Source: Serratia inhibens
Lineage (GTDB): Bacteria > Pseudomonadota > Gammaproteobacteria > Enterobacterales > Enterobacteriaceae
Reading direction: 5' to 3'
DNA: 64,000 nt
Assembly: GCF_003591175.1 (NCBI RefSeq)
Contig: NZ_QYYG01000010.1
Coordinates: 62,001 to 126,000, forward strand
Position 1 is the first letter of the stretch. The number at the start of each line of letters is the position of its first letter. A program made the position numbers and the translations under genes. A model generated the notes under the pieces. It had not been told where the DNA came from. It saw only the letters and a program-made list of their open reading frames with translations, and searched no databases. Below, one piece after another: positions 42,450-49,839 of the stretch.

Positions 42450-42941
42450 TTACAAGTTACTAATGGGTGCACAGTGGCTTTCTGGAACCGGAAACCAGTT
42501 TTGGTAACCACCGTCCTCATCTTTGCCCCAGTACAAACCAATAAGCGTGCAGATACCGCTGGCGGATAATCGCGCCACCGGTTCAGGGTACTTAAAGGTA
42601 GTCTCGGTGCCATGCTGGTAGCGCCAGACAGAATATGCCTCCTCCCAACTTGTGCCACGAGCAATACTGACAAAACCGTAGCGGGGGTAAAATTTGCCAC
42701 TATTCACTGTACCCACAGCCAATGCACAATCCAGTACTGCTGTGCAGCTAACATGAGCGGCAGAGGCGTTTTGTTCTCGCCAGAGAACATGGCCGGTAAC
42801 ATAGTTCCATTGTTTCCCTGACCAGGTGCCAGCCTGTTCGCCTGTGTCAGTGGACGTGACGGATACCTCAGCGTAGGCTTCCCGCATGTACATACCCGCC
42901 AAGGCGAGAATTCCAACCAGGATAACTATCTGTTTTTCCAT
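42450..42941 (-). CDS. Small secreted protein at the end of the fimbrial adhesin region
   Basis: A 163-residue protein with a signal peptide (MEKQIVILVGILALAGMYMR, cleavage near AYA). Four cysteines in the mature part (HVSCTAVLDCAL, GICTLIG, SHCAPI) suggest disulfides and a periplasmic or surface location. The start at 42941 begins MEKQIV; 15 upstream in-frame codons lack a site. No family is recognised. It is on the strand of the fimbrial operon but 293 bp beyond the last adhesin, so it may be a separate unit. Confidence 0.6.
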   Translation of the reverse strand: MEKQIVILVGILALAGMYMREAYAEVSVTSTDTGEQAGTWSGKQWNYVTGHVLWREQNASAAHVSCTAVLDCALAVGTVNSGKFYPRYGFVSIARGTSWEEAYSVWRYQHGTETTFKYPEPVARLSASGICTLIGLYWGKDEDGGYQNWFPVPESHCAPISNL

Positions 42942-43234
42942 ATCATCGCCACTCGTTAGTAAGCTCTTTCCCGGCACTCGGTACACTATAAGCGCAGTTA
43001 TTTACCGGAAGCACCCCACTCAAATTTTTTTCCATCTTTCAACGAAAAATAGTTAAAAACCCACGAAAACTCGATCCAGAGCACATGGTTTTATTTTATG
43101 CACATCCAGAAAGGGTGAGTCAACCAAGATGATTCTTGCCGTTGCCAAACCCTTTGCGAGCTGTCAAGAAATGTAAGATTAGTAAACATAACTCGCCCTG
43201 CCACTCATCATGAGTTATATAAATAAAAAGGTCA

Positions 43235-43993
43235 TCAGTCGTAACTCAATTTAACTACTCCTGTGGTACGGAAAATCCCTTCGCTCACTCTTCCGCTAGC
43301 ACTAAGCATGGCATTCACATTAATGGTCACAGGTATATCCTTGTTCGCGTTATAGGTAAATCCATCCTGGCCTGACCAGCCGCCTACCCGAAGCTTCACA
43401 TTCAGACCGTTAGCCAGGTTATTGTTGTCAGTACCATCCCCAAACACAAATGTCGCGTCCACTTTGGTGTTCTTCGTACAGGTAACCACGATCGTTGTGC
43501 CCGTCGGCGCTGTGGGAATATCGTTCGCCGGCATCGTTTTAAAATCGATACTCGCGGGTTGGGTGGCTAAGCATGTGGTGGGGGTTACCGGAGGAGTCGA
43601 TGTGGCGGCTCCAGAGAAACAATATATTATTAATCTGCCGGCATCATTGAGACAAATTTGTACACGAGCCGTGACATCACTGGTCGTATCTGGGCGCTTA
43701 GAGAGCGGAATCCCTTCTGCTAACGCGCTATTCACAAAGTTACGCATAGAGGTTTCGCCAAATCCAGGGGAATGCCAGTCTTGTTGACTTCTTAGCCAGA
43801 GCTTTTTATCCATGAACAAACTGGTGGTCGTGGTTTGGCTACCAACCCACATTGATTTAAAAATCAACCCTGCGACGTCCCCGGTAAGCATGGTGCTACC
43901 ATCTGCAACATTGACCACGTTCACCCCGGCCCTTGTGGGCGGCACAAAAACAAATGATATTAGTGCGATGAAATGAAAAAAGTATCTATGCAT
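43235..43993 (-). CDS. Fimbrial tip adhesin-like protein, second paralogue
   Basis: A 252-residue exported protein with a signal peptide (FHFIALISFVFVPPTRAG). An N-terminal domain of about 120 residues is unlike any pilin. A C-terminal pilin domain begins near residue 140 (CLATQPASIDFKTM) and ends TGVVKLSYD, with the alternating hydrophobic pattern recognised by chaperones. It is paralogous in the pilin domain to the product of the gene at 44887-45693 (shared DFKT, NGLNVKL, VGGW, VSEG-FRT). Two-domain structure and position at the operon end point to a tip adhesin, as MrpH in MR/P fimbriae. The receptor is unknown. Confidence 0.78.
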   Translation of the reverse strand: MHRYFFHFIALISFVFVPPTRAGVNVVNVADGSTMLTGDVAGLIFKSMWVGSQTTTTSLFMDKKLWLRSQQDWHSPGFGETSMRNFVNSALAEGIPLSKRPDTTSDVTARVQICLNDAGRLIIYCFSGAATSTPPVTPTTCLATQPASIDFKTMPANDIPTAPTGTTIVVTCTKNTKVDATFVFGDGTDNNNLANGLNVKLRVGGWSGQDGFTYNANKDIPVTINVNAMLSASGRVSEGIFRTTGVVKLSYD

Positions 43994-44596
43994 TATTATT
44001 TCTCAAATTATTTTCAGCGAATCCGCCACTGTAGTCGATTTTTTTGAGTCGGCACTTTGTCTAATGATGATTCTATAATGCGCGCAGCGCTATGGTGAGC
44101 CCGCTGTGCTAAACCTTGTTCCCAGCCAGTCGAATCCCTGTGCTATTCCCCCTGAACCGGCAGGCTATTTACACAGAGCTGTTAAACCCTACACAGCATG
44201 TGCACCAGAAAGTTAAACCGCATAAGCAACAAATTTCCTCCATAAATAAATTAAGTTTCTCGTCACTTTACGAATCATCACGAAATTAGACAGGAAAAAA
44301 TCAGATTGAAAAAAACGATAAATTTAAACCTTGCCGCTTAAACCAGATCGTGAATCCGATTAATAAAATCGATTATCACCAAGAAAAATTATTTTTAAAA
44401 TATCAAATTAATCAAATTCAAAAATTAACCACATAACACTTTTAAAATATTAAAAAGTGCCAATTTGCGATCTATATCGTCGCAATGAAGTTACATTTTA
44501 ATATATTATCCCAAATATGTTTTTTTTATGAAACAATAGATCGAAAAATAGAGGTTTGACGTATAATCAACCACAGAACCCAGAGGGAGAGCGCTG

Positions 44597-44689
44597 ATGC
44601 CAGCCCAGTCAGAGGAAGGTAAGGAGGTTCACAGAGATGCTTTTCATCTCTGTTTACTAAAGAAAAATCCACCTCCGCCAGAGAGATAA
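44597..44689 (+). CDS. Candidate 30-residue small protein
   Basis: A 30-codon ORF starting with ATG, with GGGAG seven bases upstream, encoding a peptide that begins MPAQSEEGKEVHRDAFHLCL and ends NPPPPER. It is antisense to the fimbrial transcription direction and isolated. An inverted repeat (CAGAGATG/CATCTCTG) lies within it, and a terminator follows 38 bp after the stop. Not recognised. Could be a small protein, part of an RNA, or chance. Confidence 0.3.
   Translation: MPAQSEEGKEVHRDAFHLCLLKKNPPPPER
44632..44655 (+). other. Hairpin CAGAGATG-CTTTT-CATCTCTG
   Basis: Perfect 8-bp stem with a 5-nt loop followed by TTTA. It could be a weak terminator or part of a structured RNA on the plus strand. 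It lies within the candidate small ORF. Confidence 0.45.
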
Positions 44690-44725
44690 ATTTGACGTGC
44701 TATTTAAAAATATTGCGTTGAAGAC

Positions 44726-44758
44726 AAAAAGAATAGCCGCGACGGCGGCTATTCTTTT
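44726..44758. terminator. Strong bidirectional terminator after the first adhesin gene
   Basis: AAAAGAATAGCCGC and GCGGCTATTCTTTT pair over 14 bases around GACG. On the minus strand the stem is followed by a T-rich tract and lies about 130 bp past the stop codon of the adhesin gene, so it probably ends the main fimbrial transcript. Confidence 0.88.
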
Positions 44759-44845
44759 GATGCAGATATGGGATGGGCGACATTGGGCATGTTTTACAGC
44801 AAGAGGAAATCGGCTATAGTCGTTGATCTTTCTCCCGCTACAGTA

Positions 44846-44894
44846 CAGTCATCAGTCATCAGTCATCAGTCATCAGTCATCAGTCATCAGTCAT
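44846..44894. repeat. Seven tandem copies of the heptamer CAGTCAT
   Basis: Seven perfect head-to-tail copies (49 bp). The last copy overlaps the end of the adhesin gene: on the minus strand the stop codon TGA is formed inside the repeat, so changes in copy number would not change the protein. The repeat lies between the gene and its terminator. Confidence 0.93.
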
Positions 44895-45693
44895 AGTTCA
44901 TCTTAACCACACCTACGGTGCGGAAAAAACCTTCAGATACATTCCCCACCGCAGTTAGTGTGGCGTTGACGGTGAAGTCTTCTGGAACATCCTTCTTGAT
45001 ACTGGAGGTGAACCCACCAGCACCGTCCCACCCACCGACAAGAAGTTTCACATTCAGCCCGTTCCTCAGGGTTTCGTTGTCCGTTCCATTCGCGAAGACA
45101 AATTTCACTGTAAATGTAGTGTCCGATCGGCACGACACCACCATGCGGGACCCGAAACGACCTGACGGAATATCATTCGCGCTAATCGTTTTAAAATCAA
45201 TCATAGGCGGTTGAGTAACGGTGCAGGATGGCTCAGTAGGCTCAGTAGGCACGGGTGGCACCTCGTACCTGATCTCCGCGACCGGAGAGTCAATCTGCGA
45301 GCTGGAATTTAGTATGAAAAAAATAGCGTCCCCCCCTAGACCTGTGGTAAGACCATTGCGACGGAGGTCCCTATCCCATATGTTAGCTCGGTTAATCATG
45401 TCAACAGCCTCCTTGCAGTTTTTTGGATGCAATGACGACAATAAATCACTGTACCTCGCCGTGTACCGATGGCCAGACTTGCTGGCATATACGCCATTAA
45501 TCCAGCCCAAGGTTAAGGGATACCATGTACAATGGGACACGTCCACATCTCGCCCGGAAATCCTAAAGGAGGAAATGCTGCCACTGCCCGTGTCATCCAC
45601 CGCGGTCCACTGGAACGCGCGAACGGGTGTCGCGTGCATAGCAATTACCCACATAACAACCACCACTATACTCTGCAATCGATCGATACTCAC
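44887..45693 (-). CDS. Fimbrial tip adhesin-like protein, first paralogue
   Basis: A 268-residue exported protein with a signal peptide (SIVVVVMWVIAMHATPVRAF). The N-terminal domain of about 130 residues (GSISSFRISGRDVDVSHCTW) precedes a proline-rich linker (PPVPTEPTEPS). A pilin domain follows (CTVTQPPMIDFKTISAND to VGVVKMNYD). The GTG start at 45693 has AGGGGAGG six bases upstream, a very strong site; an ATG eight codons earlier lacks one. It is paralogous to the next adhesin gene. Position in the operon and two-domain build suggest the MrpH-type tip adhesin. The reverse transcriptase fragment lies between it and the minor pilins. Confidence 0.8.
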   Translation of the reverse strand: MSIDRLQSIVVVVMWVIAMHATPVRAFQWTAVDDTGSGSISSFRISGRDVDVSHCTWYPLTLGWINGVYASKSGHRYTARYSDLLSSLHPKNCKEAVDMINRANIWDRDLRRNGLTTGLGGDAIFFILNSSSQIDSPVAEIRYEVPPVPTEPTEPSCTVTQPPMIDFKTISANDIPSGRFGSRMVVSCRSDTTFTVKFVFANGTDNETLRNGLNVKLLVGGWDGAGGFTSSIKKDVPEDFTVNATLTAVGNVSEGFFRTVGVVKMNYD

Positions 45694-45723
45694 AACTGTC
45701 CTCCCCTGTTTACTCATCGTATG

Positions 45724-46262
45724 CTACGTTCCATTGCAGAACAGACCGTCAGCCGCACAAAGCAGCCCTGCCGCCCATATTTTCCATCGCACCTCATACG
45801 CCTGCACCCGCGCCTCGGTTGCCGCTGCCGACAATCCACGTCTGCGGGCCTGCTCGTAAAGCCGCAGGCGTCGTTCATTATCGGTGCGGTAAACAAAATT
45901 AAACTCTCCACTCGCCAGTGCCCTGGCAGCCTGCCGCCCGACTCCCTGCCCCGCCGTGGCCTTTTAAGTGCGCACATCTGGCGTGAGTGGGCAGTAGCCC
46001 CCCAATCCGCAACGCAACCCATTTCAGCACCAGCGCGTCCTGCGCATTCCATTGCGCCAGTTGCTCTTCACCCTTTCCTCTCCGTCCCACCAACTGCATT
46101 GGCGAAAGACGATAGTCGCTCCGTTCAACCTGCCGTTGCAAACGGGCGCCCTGCTCACCCCAGTGAAATCGCAAGTGCCATATGCCGGCCCCGGTTGGCG
46201 CATGTGAACGCGTGCTGCATAGCCATTGGTAAGCGGCTTGCCAGTGTTCGCTATTTGGCGTC
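45724..46262 (-). pseudogene. Fragment of a reverse transcriptase-like gene
   Basis: The minus strand encodes, in one frame, HWQAAYQWLCSTRSHAPTGA, then RLSPMQLVGRR, AQWNAQDALVLKWVALRIGG and CAHLKGHGGAG, which I recognise as the N-terminal part of a bacterial reverse transcriptase of an unclassified (retron-type) group. A shift then leads into RALASGEFNFVYRTD followed directly by NERRLRLYEQARRRGLSAAA and VRWKIWAAG, a C-terminal portion. The catalytic palm with the YxDD box is deleted. It lies within the fimbrial operon between minor pilin and adhesin genes. The assignment rests on recall, without a search. Confidence 0.6.
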
Positions 46263-46803
46263 AGGGGTATGTCAGGCTGAAGGTGGCCACTGCGCTGAAA
46301 TTACCGCGCCGAATACGCTGATTATTAAGCGCGTCCGGTTCACCCTGCACGTAAGCCTGCAGGGTGATTACGTTATCGCCAGGCGTCAGCGGGAAAACCT
46401 CGCTGACCTCGTTAAACGGCAGCATCTTCCCCGCCACCGTCTCCATACCGATAGCGATGCCCGCGGCCTGGCTGCCGCCGTCCAGCGCCAGCAAGCCGGG
46501 CAAGGCAACATTGGGCGAGCCGCTGAAGGTCAGGGTAACGCCGCTGCCGGGTTGAACATCACAACCTGTCAGGTGCAATTGAAAGGGTTTGCCGTGCGTA
46601 CGCTGATTCAGATAAAGGTATTTCTCCACCACCGTACCGAAATCCAGCGAGATATTCTCATCCCCCGGTAACAGTGCGCAGGGCTCGGCCACCAGGGCAC
46701 CGAACAAACGCATATTATTCGCCTCAACCGGAGTTATACTCAGCCCCCCCAGTATCAGGCTCAACGCCGCTGGCAATAATTTCCATTTTTTTTGCGTTTG
46801 CAT
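46261..46803 (-). CDS. Minor fimbrial subunit (fifth minor pilin)
   Basis: A 180-residue pilin with a signal peptide (LLPAALSLILGGLSITPVEA). The mature part has a paired-cysteine core (AEPCALLPGDENISLDFGTV and LTGCDVQPGSGVTLTF) and the C-terminal beta-strand motif FSAVATFSLTYP used in donor-strand exchange. AAGGAA lies just before the start. Equivalent in position to MrpG of Proteus MR/P. It is the last intact subunit gene before the reverse transcriptase fragment. Confidence 0.85.
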   Translation of the reverse strand: MQTQKKWKLLPAALSLILGGLSITPVEANNMRLFGALVAEPCALLPGDENISLDFGTVVEKYLYLNQRTHGKPFQLHLTGCDVQPGSGVTLTFSGSPNVALPGLLALDGGSQAAGIAIGMETVAGKMLPFNEVSEVFPLTPGDNVITLQAYVQGEPDALNNQRIRRGNFSAVATFSLTYP

Positions 46804-46812
46804 TGAATTTCC

Positions 46813-47310
46813 TTATTGATAGTCAGCCAACAGGGTCGCCAACCCTTCGAACGCGCCTTCTGTCAAAAACAAGTCGGGCTTCTGTACCGGTACCGCCTGC
46901 ATCACCGGCGGATTGGCGGCATCGATCAACACCCGCTGGTTAAGATTAAACGGTTGGCCATTGAGCATCATGCGAATGCCAAATCCAAAAAGATTGGTCG
47001 TTATGACGTCCCGGCCAAGCGGACTATCATTGGCGATCAACGTCAGTCCCAGCCCTGCTCCCCCAGCGCCTGGATCACACTCCAATCGGTAATCCACAGT
47101 TTGCATATATTTCACGCCATCAATCTGCTTCACCCCGAGACGCTCACCAAAGTTGACTTCGATCATCTGGCCACCATTGATGATGCAGGGCGGCGGGGAG
47201 AGCAACGTCCCCAGAAAACGCATGTTCTCTTCCGCTCGCACGGGTAAACCGCCCAGCAATACCGCCAACGAGCAGGCAGAGACTGCCCGCAAAATGTGTT
47301 TATGCTGCAT
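46813..47310 (-). CDS. Minor fimbrial subunit (fourth minor pilin)
   Basis: A 165-residue pilin with a signal peptide (ACSLAVLLGGLPVRAEE). The motif PPPCIINGGQMIEVNFGERL with VDYRLECDP is shared with the two upstream paralogues; this is the PapE/PapK-type adaptor family. The C-terminus FEGLATLLADYQ ends in the usual aromatic. AGGGG lies seven bases before the ATG at 47310 (a second ATG directly upstream is possible). It starts close after the preceding gene's stop. Confidence 0.85.
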   Translation of the reverse strand: MQHKHILRAVSACSLAVLLGGLPVRAEENMRFLGTLLSPPPCIINGGQMIEVNFGERLGVKQIDGVKYMQTVDYRLECDPGAGGAGLGLTLIANDSPLGRDVITTNLFGFGIRMMLNGQPFNLNQRVLIDAANPPVMQAVPVQKPDLFLTEGAFEGLATLLADYQ

Positions 47311-47320
47311 CATCTGCCCC

Positions 47321-47833
47321 TTATTGATACTCAAATAACATGGTGGCGCCGGCGGAAAATCCCCCCGGCTGCAGCACACTGCTCGGTGCTTTTACCGGAA
47401 CCGCTGTGAGTGCCGGTCTTGTCGACGAACTCGCCAGGTTTAACCAGCTGTTTACCGGCATGGTCATGGCATTGGCGAGTTTTATCGCGACCCCAAGTTC
47501 CGGCCTCTCTACCGTCGCCAGCACATTGCCATCGAAAGAGGCCGCAAGTCCCTGTATCTGCATCCGAATCGCATTATTGCCCGCTTCGCGGCAGTCCAGG
47601 GTGTAATCGATGGTCTTGCTGTAATTCACGCCGTCGATCCGGGTGATCAGCAGGTCATCGCCAAAGTTAACTTCAATAGCCTGGCCATTATTGATGTTGC
47701 ACGGCGGGCCTTCTATCACCTGAATGTTAAAGTTCACTCGATCCTGAGCCTGCACCAGTCCGCACGAAAATAGCAGCAACAGGCCGCAATACCTGGCCCG
47801 GTCATTGTTTAGGCCAACCTGGTTATCGTTCAT
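47321..47833 (-). CDS. Minor fimbrial subunit (third minor pilin)
   Basis: A 170-residue pilin with signal peptide YCGLLLLFSCGLVQAQD. Core motifs are GPPCNINNGQAIEVNFGDDL and IDYTLDCREAG, and the C-terminus is FSAGATMLFEYQ. Closely related to the products of the genes on either side; the three look like tandem duplications of a PapE/MrpF-like adaptor. AAGGGG precedes the start. Confidence 0.86.
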   Translation of the reverse strand: MNDNQVGLNNDRARYCGLLLLFSCGLVQAQDRVNFNIQVIEGPPCNINNGQAIEVNFGDDLLITRIDGVNYSKTIDYTLDCREAGNNAIRMQIQGLAASFDGNVLATVERPELGVAIKLANAMTMPVNSWLNLASSSTRPALTAVPVKAPSSVLQPGGFSAGATMLFEYQ

Positions 47834-47844
47834 CTCCCGGCCCC

Positions 47845-48360
47845 TTATTGATAATCAATCTCGATAATGGCTGCAGTGCCAAAGGACCCACCTATAATCT
47901 TGCTTCCCGGTGCTTTCACCGGCACCGCTGAGAATATCGGCAAGTTCGGGTATTCAAATTGGATCCAGCTGTAGGGTTGAAACGCCACACCATCCTTCAT
48001 CATTTGTATCCCCAGGCCGCCATTACCGTTGACCTCCAAGGCATTTGGTAGTTGCGGATGCGCCGTTCCGTTAAATCTCAACCGCACTGTATTTGATTTC
48101 CCGCCGCGGCAATTCAGATTTAAATCGAATGTCTTTTTGTAATTCACACCATTGATCTGCGAATTAACTACTTCGCCAAAGTTCACTTCTATAACGTTGC
48201 CGTTGTTTATCTGGCATGACGCGGAAGCCACAATGGTGCCGGTAATCTGCACGTTAATGTCCGGTAGCGTCGTAGCCGCGCGCCCGGCGGAGCTTCCCGT
48301 CAACAGGGGCAGCAACAGCAGCAGCATTTTTCCACGTCTTTTAGTATTAGGCTCTGTCAT
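47845..48360 (-). CDS. Minor fimbrial subunit (second minor pilin)
   Basis: A 171-residue pilin with signal peptide (KMLLLLLPLLTGSSAGRAA). Motifs are ASASCQINNGNVIEVNFGEV and FDLNLNCRGG, and the C-terminus is FGTAAIIEIDYQ. The ATG at 48360 has GAGG eight bases upstream; an ATG six codons earlier overlaps the end of the preceding gene and is also possible. Related to the next two subunits. Confidence 0.85.
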   Translation of the reverse strand: MTEPNTKRRGKMLLLLLPLLTGSSAGRAATTLPDINVQITGTIVASASCQINNGNVIEVNFGEVVNSQINGVNYKKTFDLNLNCRGGKSNTVRLRFNGTAHPQLPNALEVNGNGGLGIQMMKDGVAFQPYSWIQFEYPNLPIFSAVPVKAPGSKIIGGSFGTAAIIEIDYQ

Positions 48361-48370
48361 TGTTTGCGCC

Positions 48371-49039
48371 TCAGTCATAACTCAGTCGGAAATCTACCGT
48401 CGCCCTGTATGCCCCGGCCTGCAACGGTGCAGCGGTCCGCTCCGGCGCAATCGTATAGGTCAGCGTGGCCAATCCCGGCGTCAGCAATTGTTTTGGCCCC
48501 CGTTCCCCGATATGAACATCCCGCATTTGTTCGTCCAGCAACCGCAACCCGATCCCTTTTGCGCCCCGCACCTGCAACAATCCAGGGGTATCTGGATCCA
48601 TCGGTGCGATAAAGCTCAACGACACTGCCGGCTGGCTGGCGCTCCAGGTCAGATTACCGGTTCGGCTATCCTGGCTGCCGCCGGACATGCGCAGACAATC
48701 GCGCAGGTGCAGTTGTACCGCCACCGGCATGCCGCGATCGCCGACATTCAGCAAGCGTCCGGTACCGATATCCCCCAGGTTCACGTCCTGATAGGCGGAC
48801 GTCATGTCCAGCCGACAGGCGCTTTCCGTCAACGCGCCGTGTACCCACAACTGGCCGCTGTTGCCGTCCACATCACCATGTTCGGTCAATACCCAGTCCG
48901 CCGCCCGCGCTGAGGGGATCAACAACCAGCCGACGACAACCACCACCGGCACCATCATCACCCATGCGGCCAAACACCAACGGTACAACCGCTCATGGCG
49001 TGACGGCGGTAGGCGCACAGTTTTGTTTTGTTGTCTCAT
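48371..49039 (-). CDS. Minor fimbrial subunit (first minor pilin)
   Basis: A 222-residue pilin, longer than its neighbours, with an extended signal region (a charged N-terminus then VMMVPVVVVVGWLLIPSARA). The core has ESACRLDMTSAYQDVNLGDI and LRDCLRMSGGSQ, ending TVDFRLSYD. AGGAGGG lies before the start. In MR/P order this is the MrpE position, directly after the chaperone gene. The end overlaps the possible early start of the next gene. Confidence 0.85.
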   Translation of the reverse strand: MRQQNKTVRLPPSRHERLYRWCLAAWVMMVPVVVVVGWLLIPSARAADWVLTEHGDVDGNSGQLWVHGALTESACRLDMTSAYQDVNLGDIGTGRLLNVGDRGMPVAVQLHLRDCLRMSGGSQDSRTGNLTWSASQPAVSLSFIAPMDPDTPGLLQVRGAKGIGLRLLDEQMRDVHIGERGPKQLLTPGLATLTYTIAPERTAAPLQAGAYRATVDFRLSYD

Positions 49040-49083
49040 CTTTCCCTCCTTGCAAAGGCATGCGCTCAGTCGTTCACATCGAT

Positions 49084-49839
49084 TTATTGGCTATCTTTGA
49101 CCGGTGTGGCGCTACAGGTAGTGCCGCTACAGGTGAATTTCAACTGTGGACGACCACCGTAGTCGTTGATGTAGGTCAGAACTGGATTGGCACCCAACAC
49201 ACCAGCGTTCACCCCCAACGGCGCTTGGCCTTTCGGCGGTACCATCACCGGCTCAAAACCCTTAATGCCTTCAGCATTCGGTTTACTGCCCGCATCCACC
49301 AACGTGATAAAGTACGGCGTCGGGTTGTTCAGTTGATAGCTGTCGCCCTGACGTGTCAGTGTCAGCTTTTCCTGCCATGGGGCAGCCATCTGCGTTTTGG
49401 TCGGCACAATGGATGCCGGCCGATAAAAAAGCTTGATGCGCGTTTGCAAGGCAATTTGCAAAGTATTGGGTTTATCGCTCTTCGGCGGGATTTCCCGCAG
49501 GTTGAAATAAAACAGCGATTCCCGGTCTTGCGCCAGCAAATTAGCACCCGGCAAAGCCTGAATTTTAATCTGACTCTGTGCGCCCGGTTCAATGCGTTGT
49601 ACCGGCGGCAAAATAGTCAGCGGAGTCTGAATTTTATTGCCTTGGGTATCTTCAATCCAACCCTGGGCCAAATAGGGCAACTGTTTGTTCTGGTTGCTTA
49701 CCGTCAGACTCTGTGATTTTTCCCCGCCGTTAAATACGATCCGGGTGCGGTCCAGCGAAATCGCAGCGTTTGCCTGTTGGGCCATCATTCCCGTGCACAA
49801 CAGCAACGCGGAAAGGGGAAAAATCTTGTTCATGTTCAT
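49084..49839 (-). CDS. Periplasmic fimbrial chaperone (PapD/MrpD type)
   Basis: A 251-residue PapD-family chaperone. The signal peptide ends QQANA before AISLDRTRIVF. The G1 strand donor motif with alternating hydrophobics and the conserved Arg/Lys residues are present (SLDRTRIVFNGGEKS, TRIKLFYRPA). The C-terminal extension with two cysteines (FTCSGTTCSATPV) is a known feature of PapD-type chaperones. The start overlaps the usher stop by four bases. Confidence 0.94.
   Translation of the reverse strand: MNMNKIFPLSALLLCTGMMAQQANAAISLDRTRIVFNGGEKSQSLTVSNQNKQLPYLAQGWIEDTQGNKIQTPLTILPPVQRIEPGAQSQIKIQALPGANLLAQDRESLFYFNLREIPPKSDKPNTLQIALQTRIKLFYRPASIVPTKTQMAAPWQEKLTLTRQGDSYQLNNPTPYFITLVDAGSKPNAEGIKGFEPVMVPPKGQAPLGVNAGVLGANPVLTYINDYGGRPQLKFTCSGTTCSATPVKDSQ

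Larger units (their letters stand above)
43994..44886. other. Long AT-rich gap between the two adhesin paralogues
   Basis: About 890 bp. It contains a candidate 30-codon ORF with a good ribosome binding site, a hairpin inside it, a strong bidirectional terminator and a heptanucleotide repeat, all listed separately. The left 550 bp are AT-rich and show nothing recognisable. The size suggests that the second adhesin has its own promoter. Confidence 0.55.

Noticed and set aside
30065..45000. A single integrative island with integrase at pheV
   Set aside because: No integrase gene follows the tRNA and no distal direct repeat of the tRNA end was seen outside the tandem block; only IS remnants support mobility.
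45532..46671. 379-codon plus-strand ORF across the adhesin, reverse transcriptase fragment and minor pilin
   Set aside because: It runs antisense through three features that have recognisable minus-strand coding; no ribosome site and no protein similarity.
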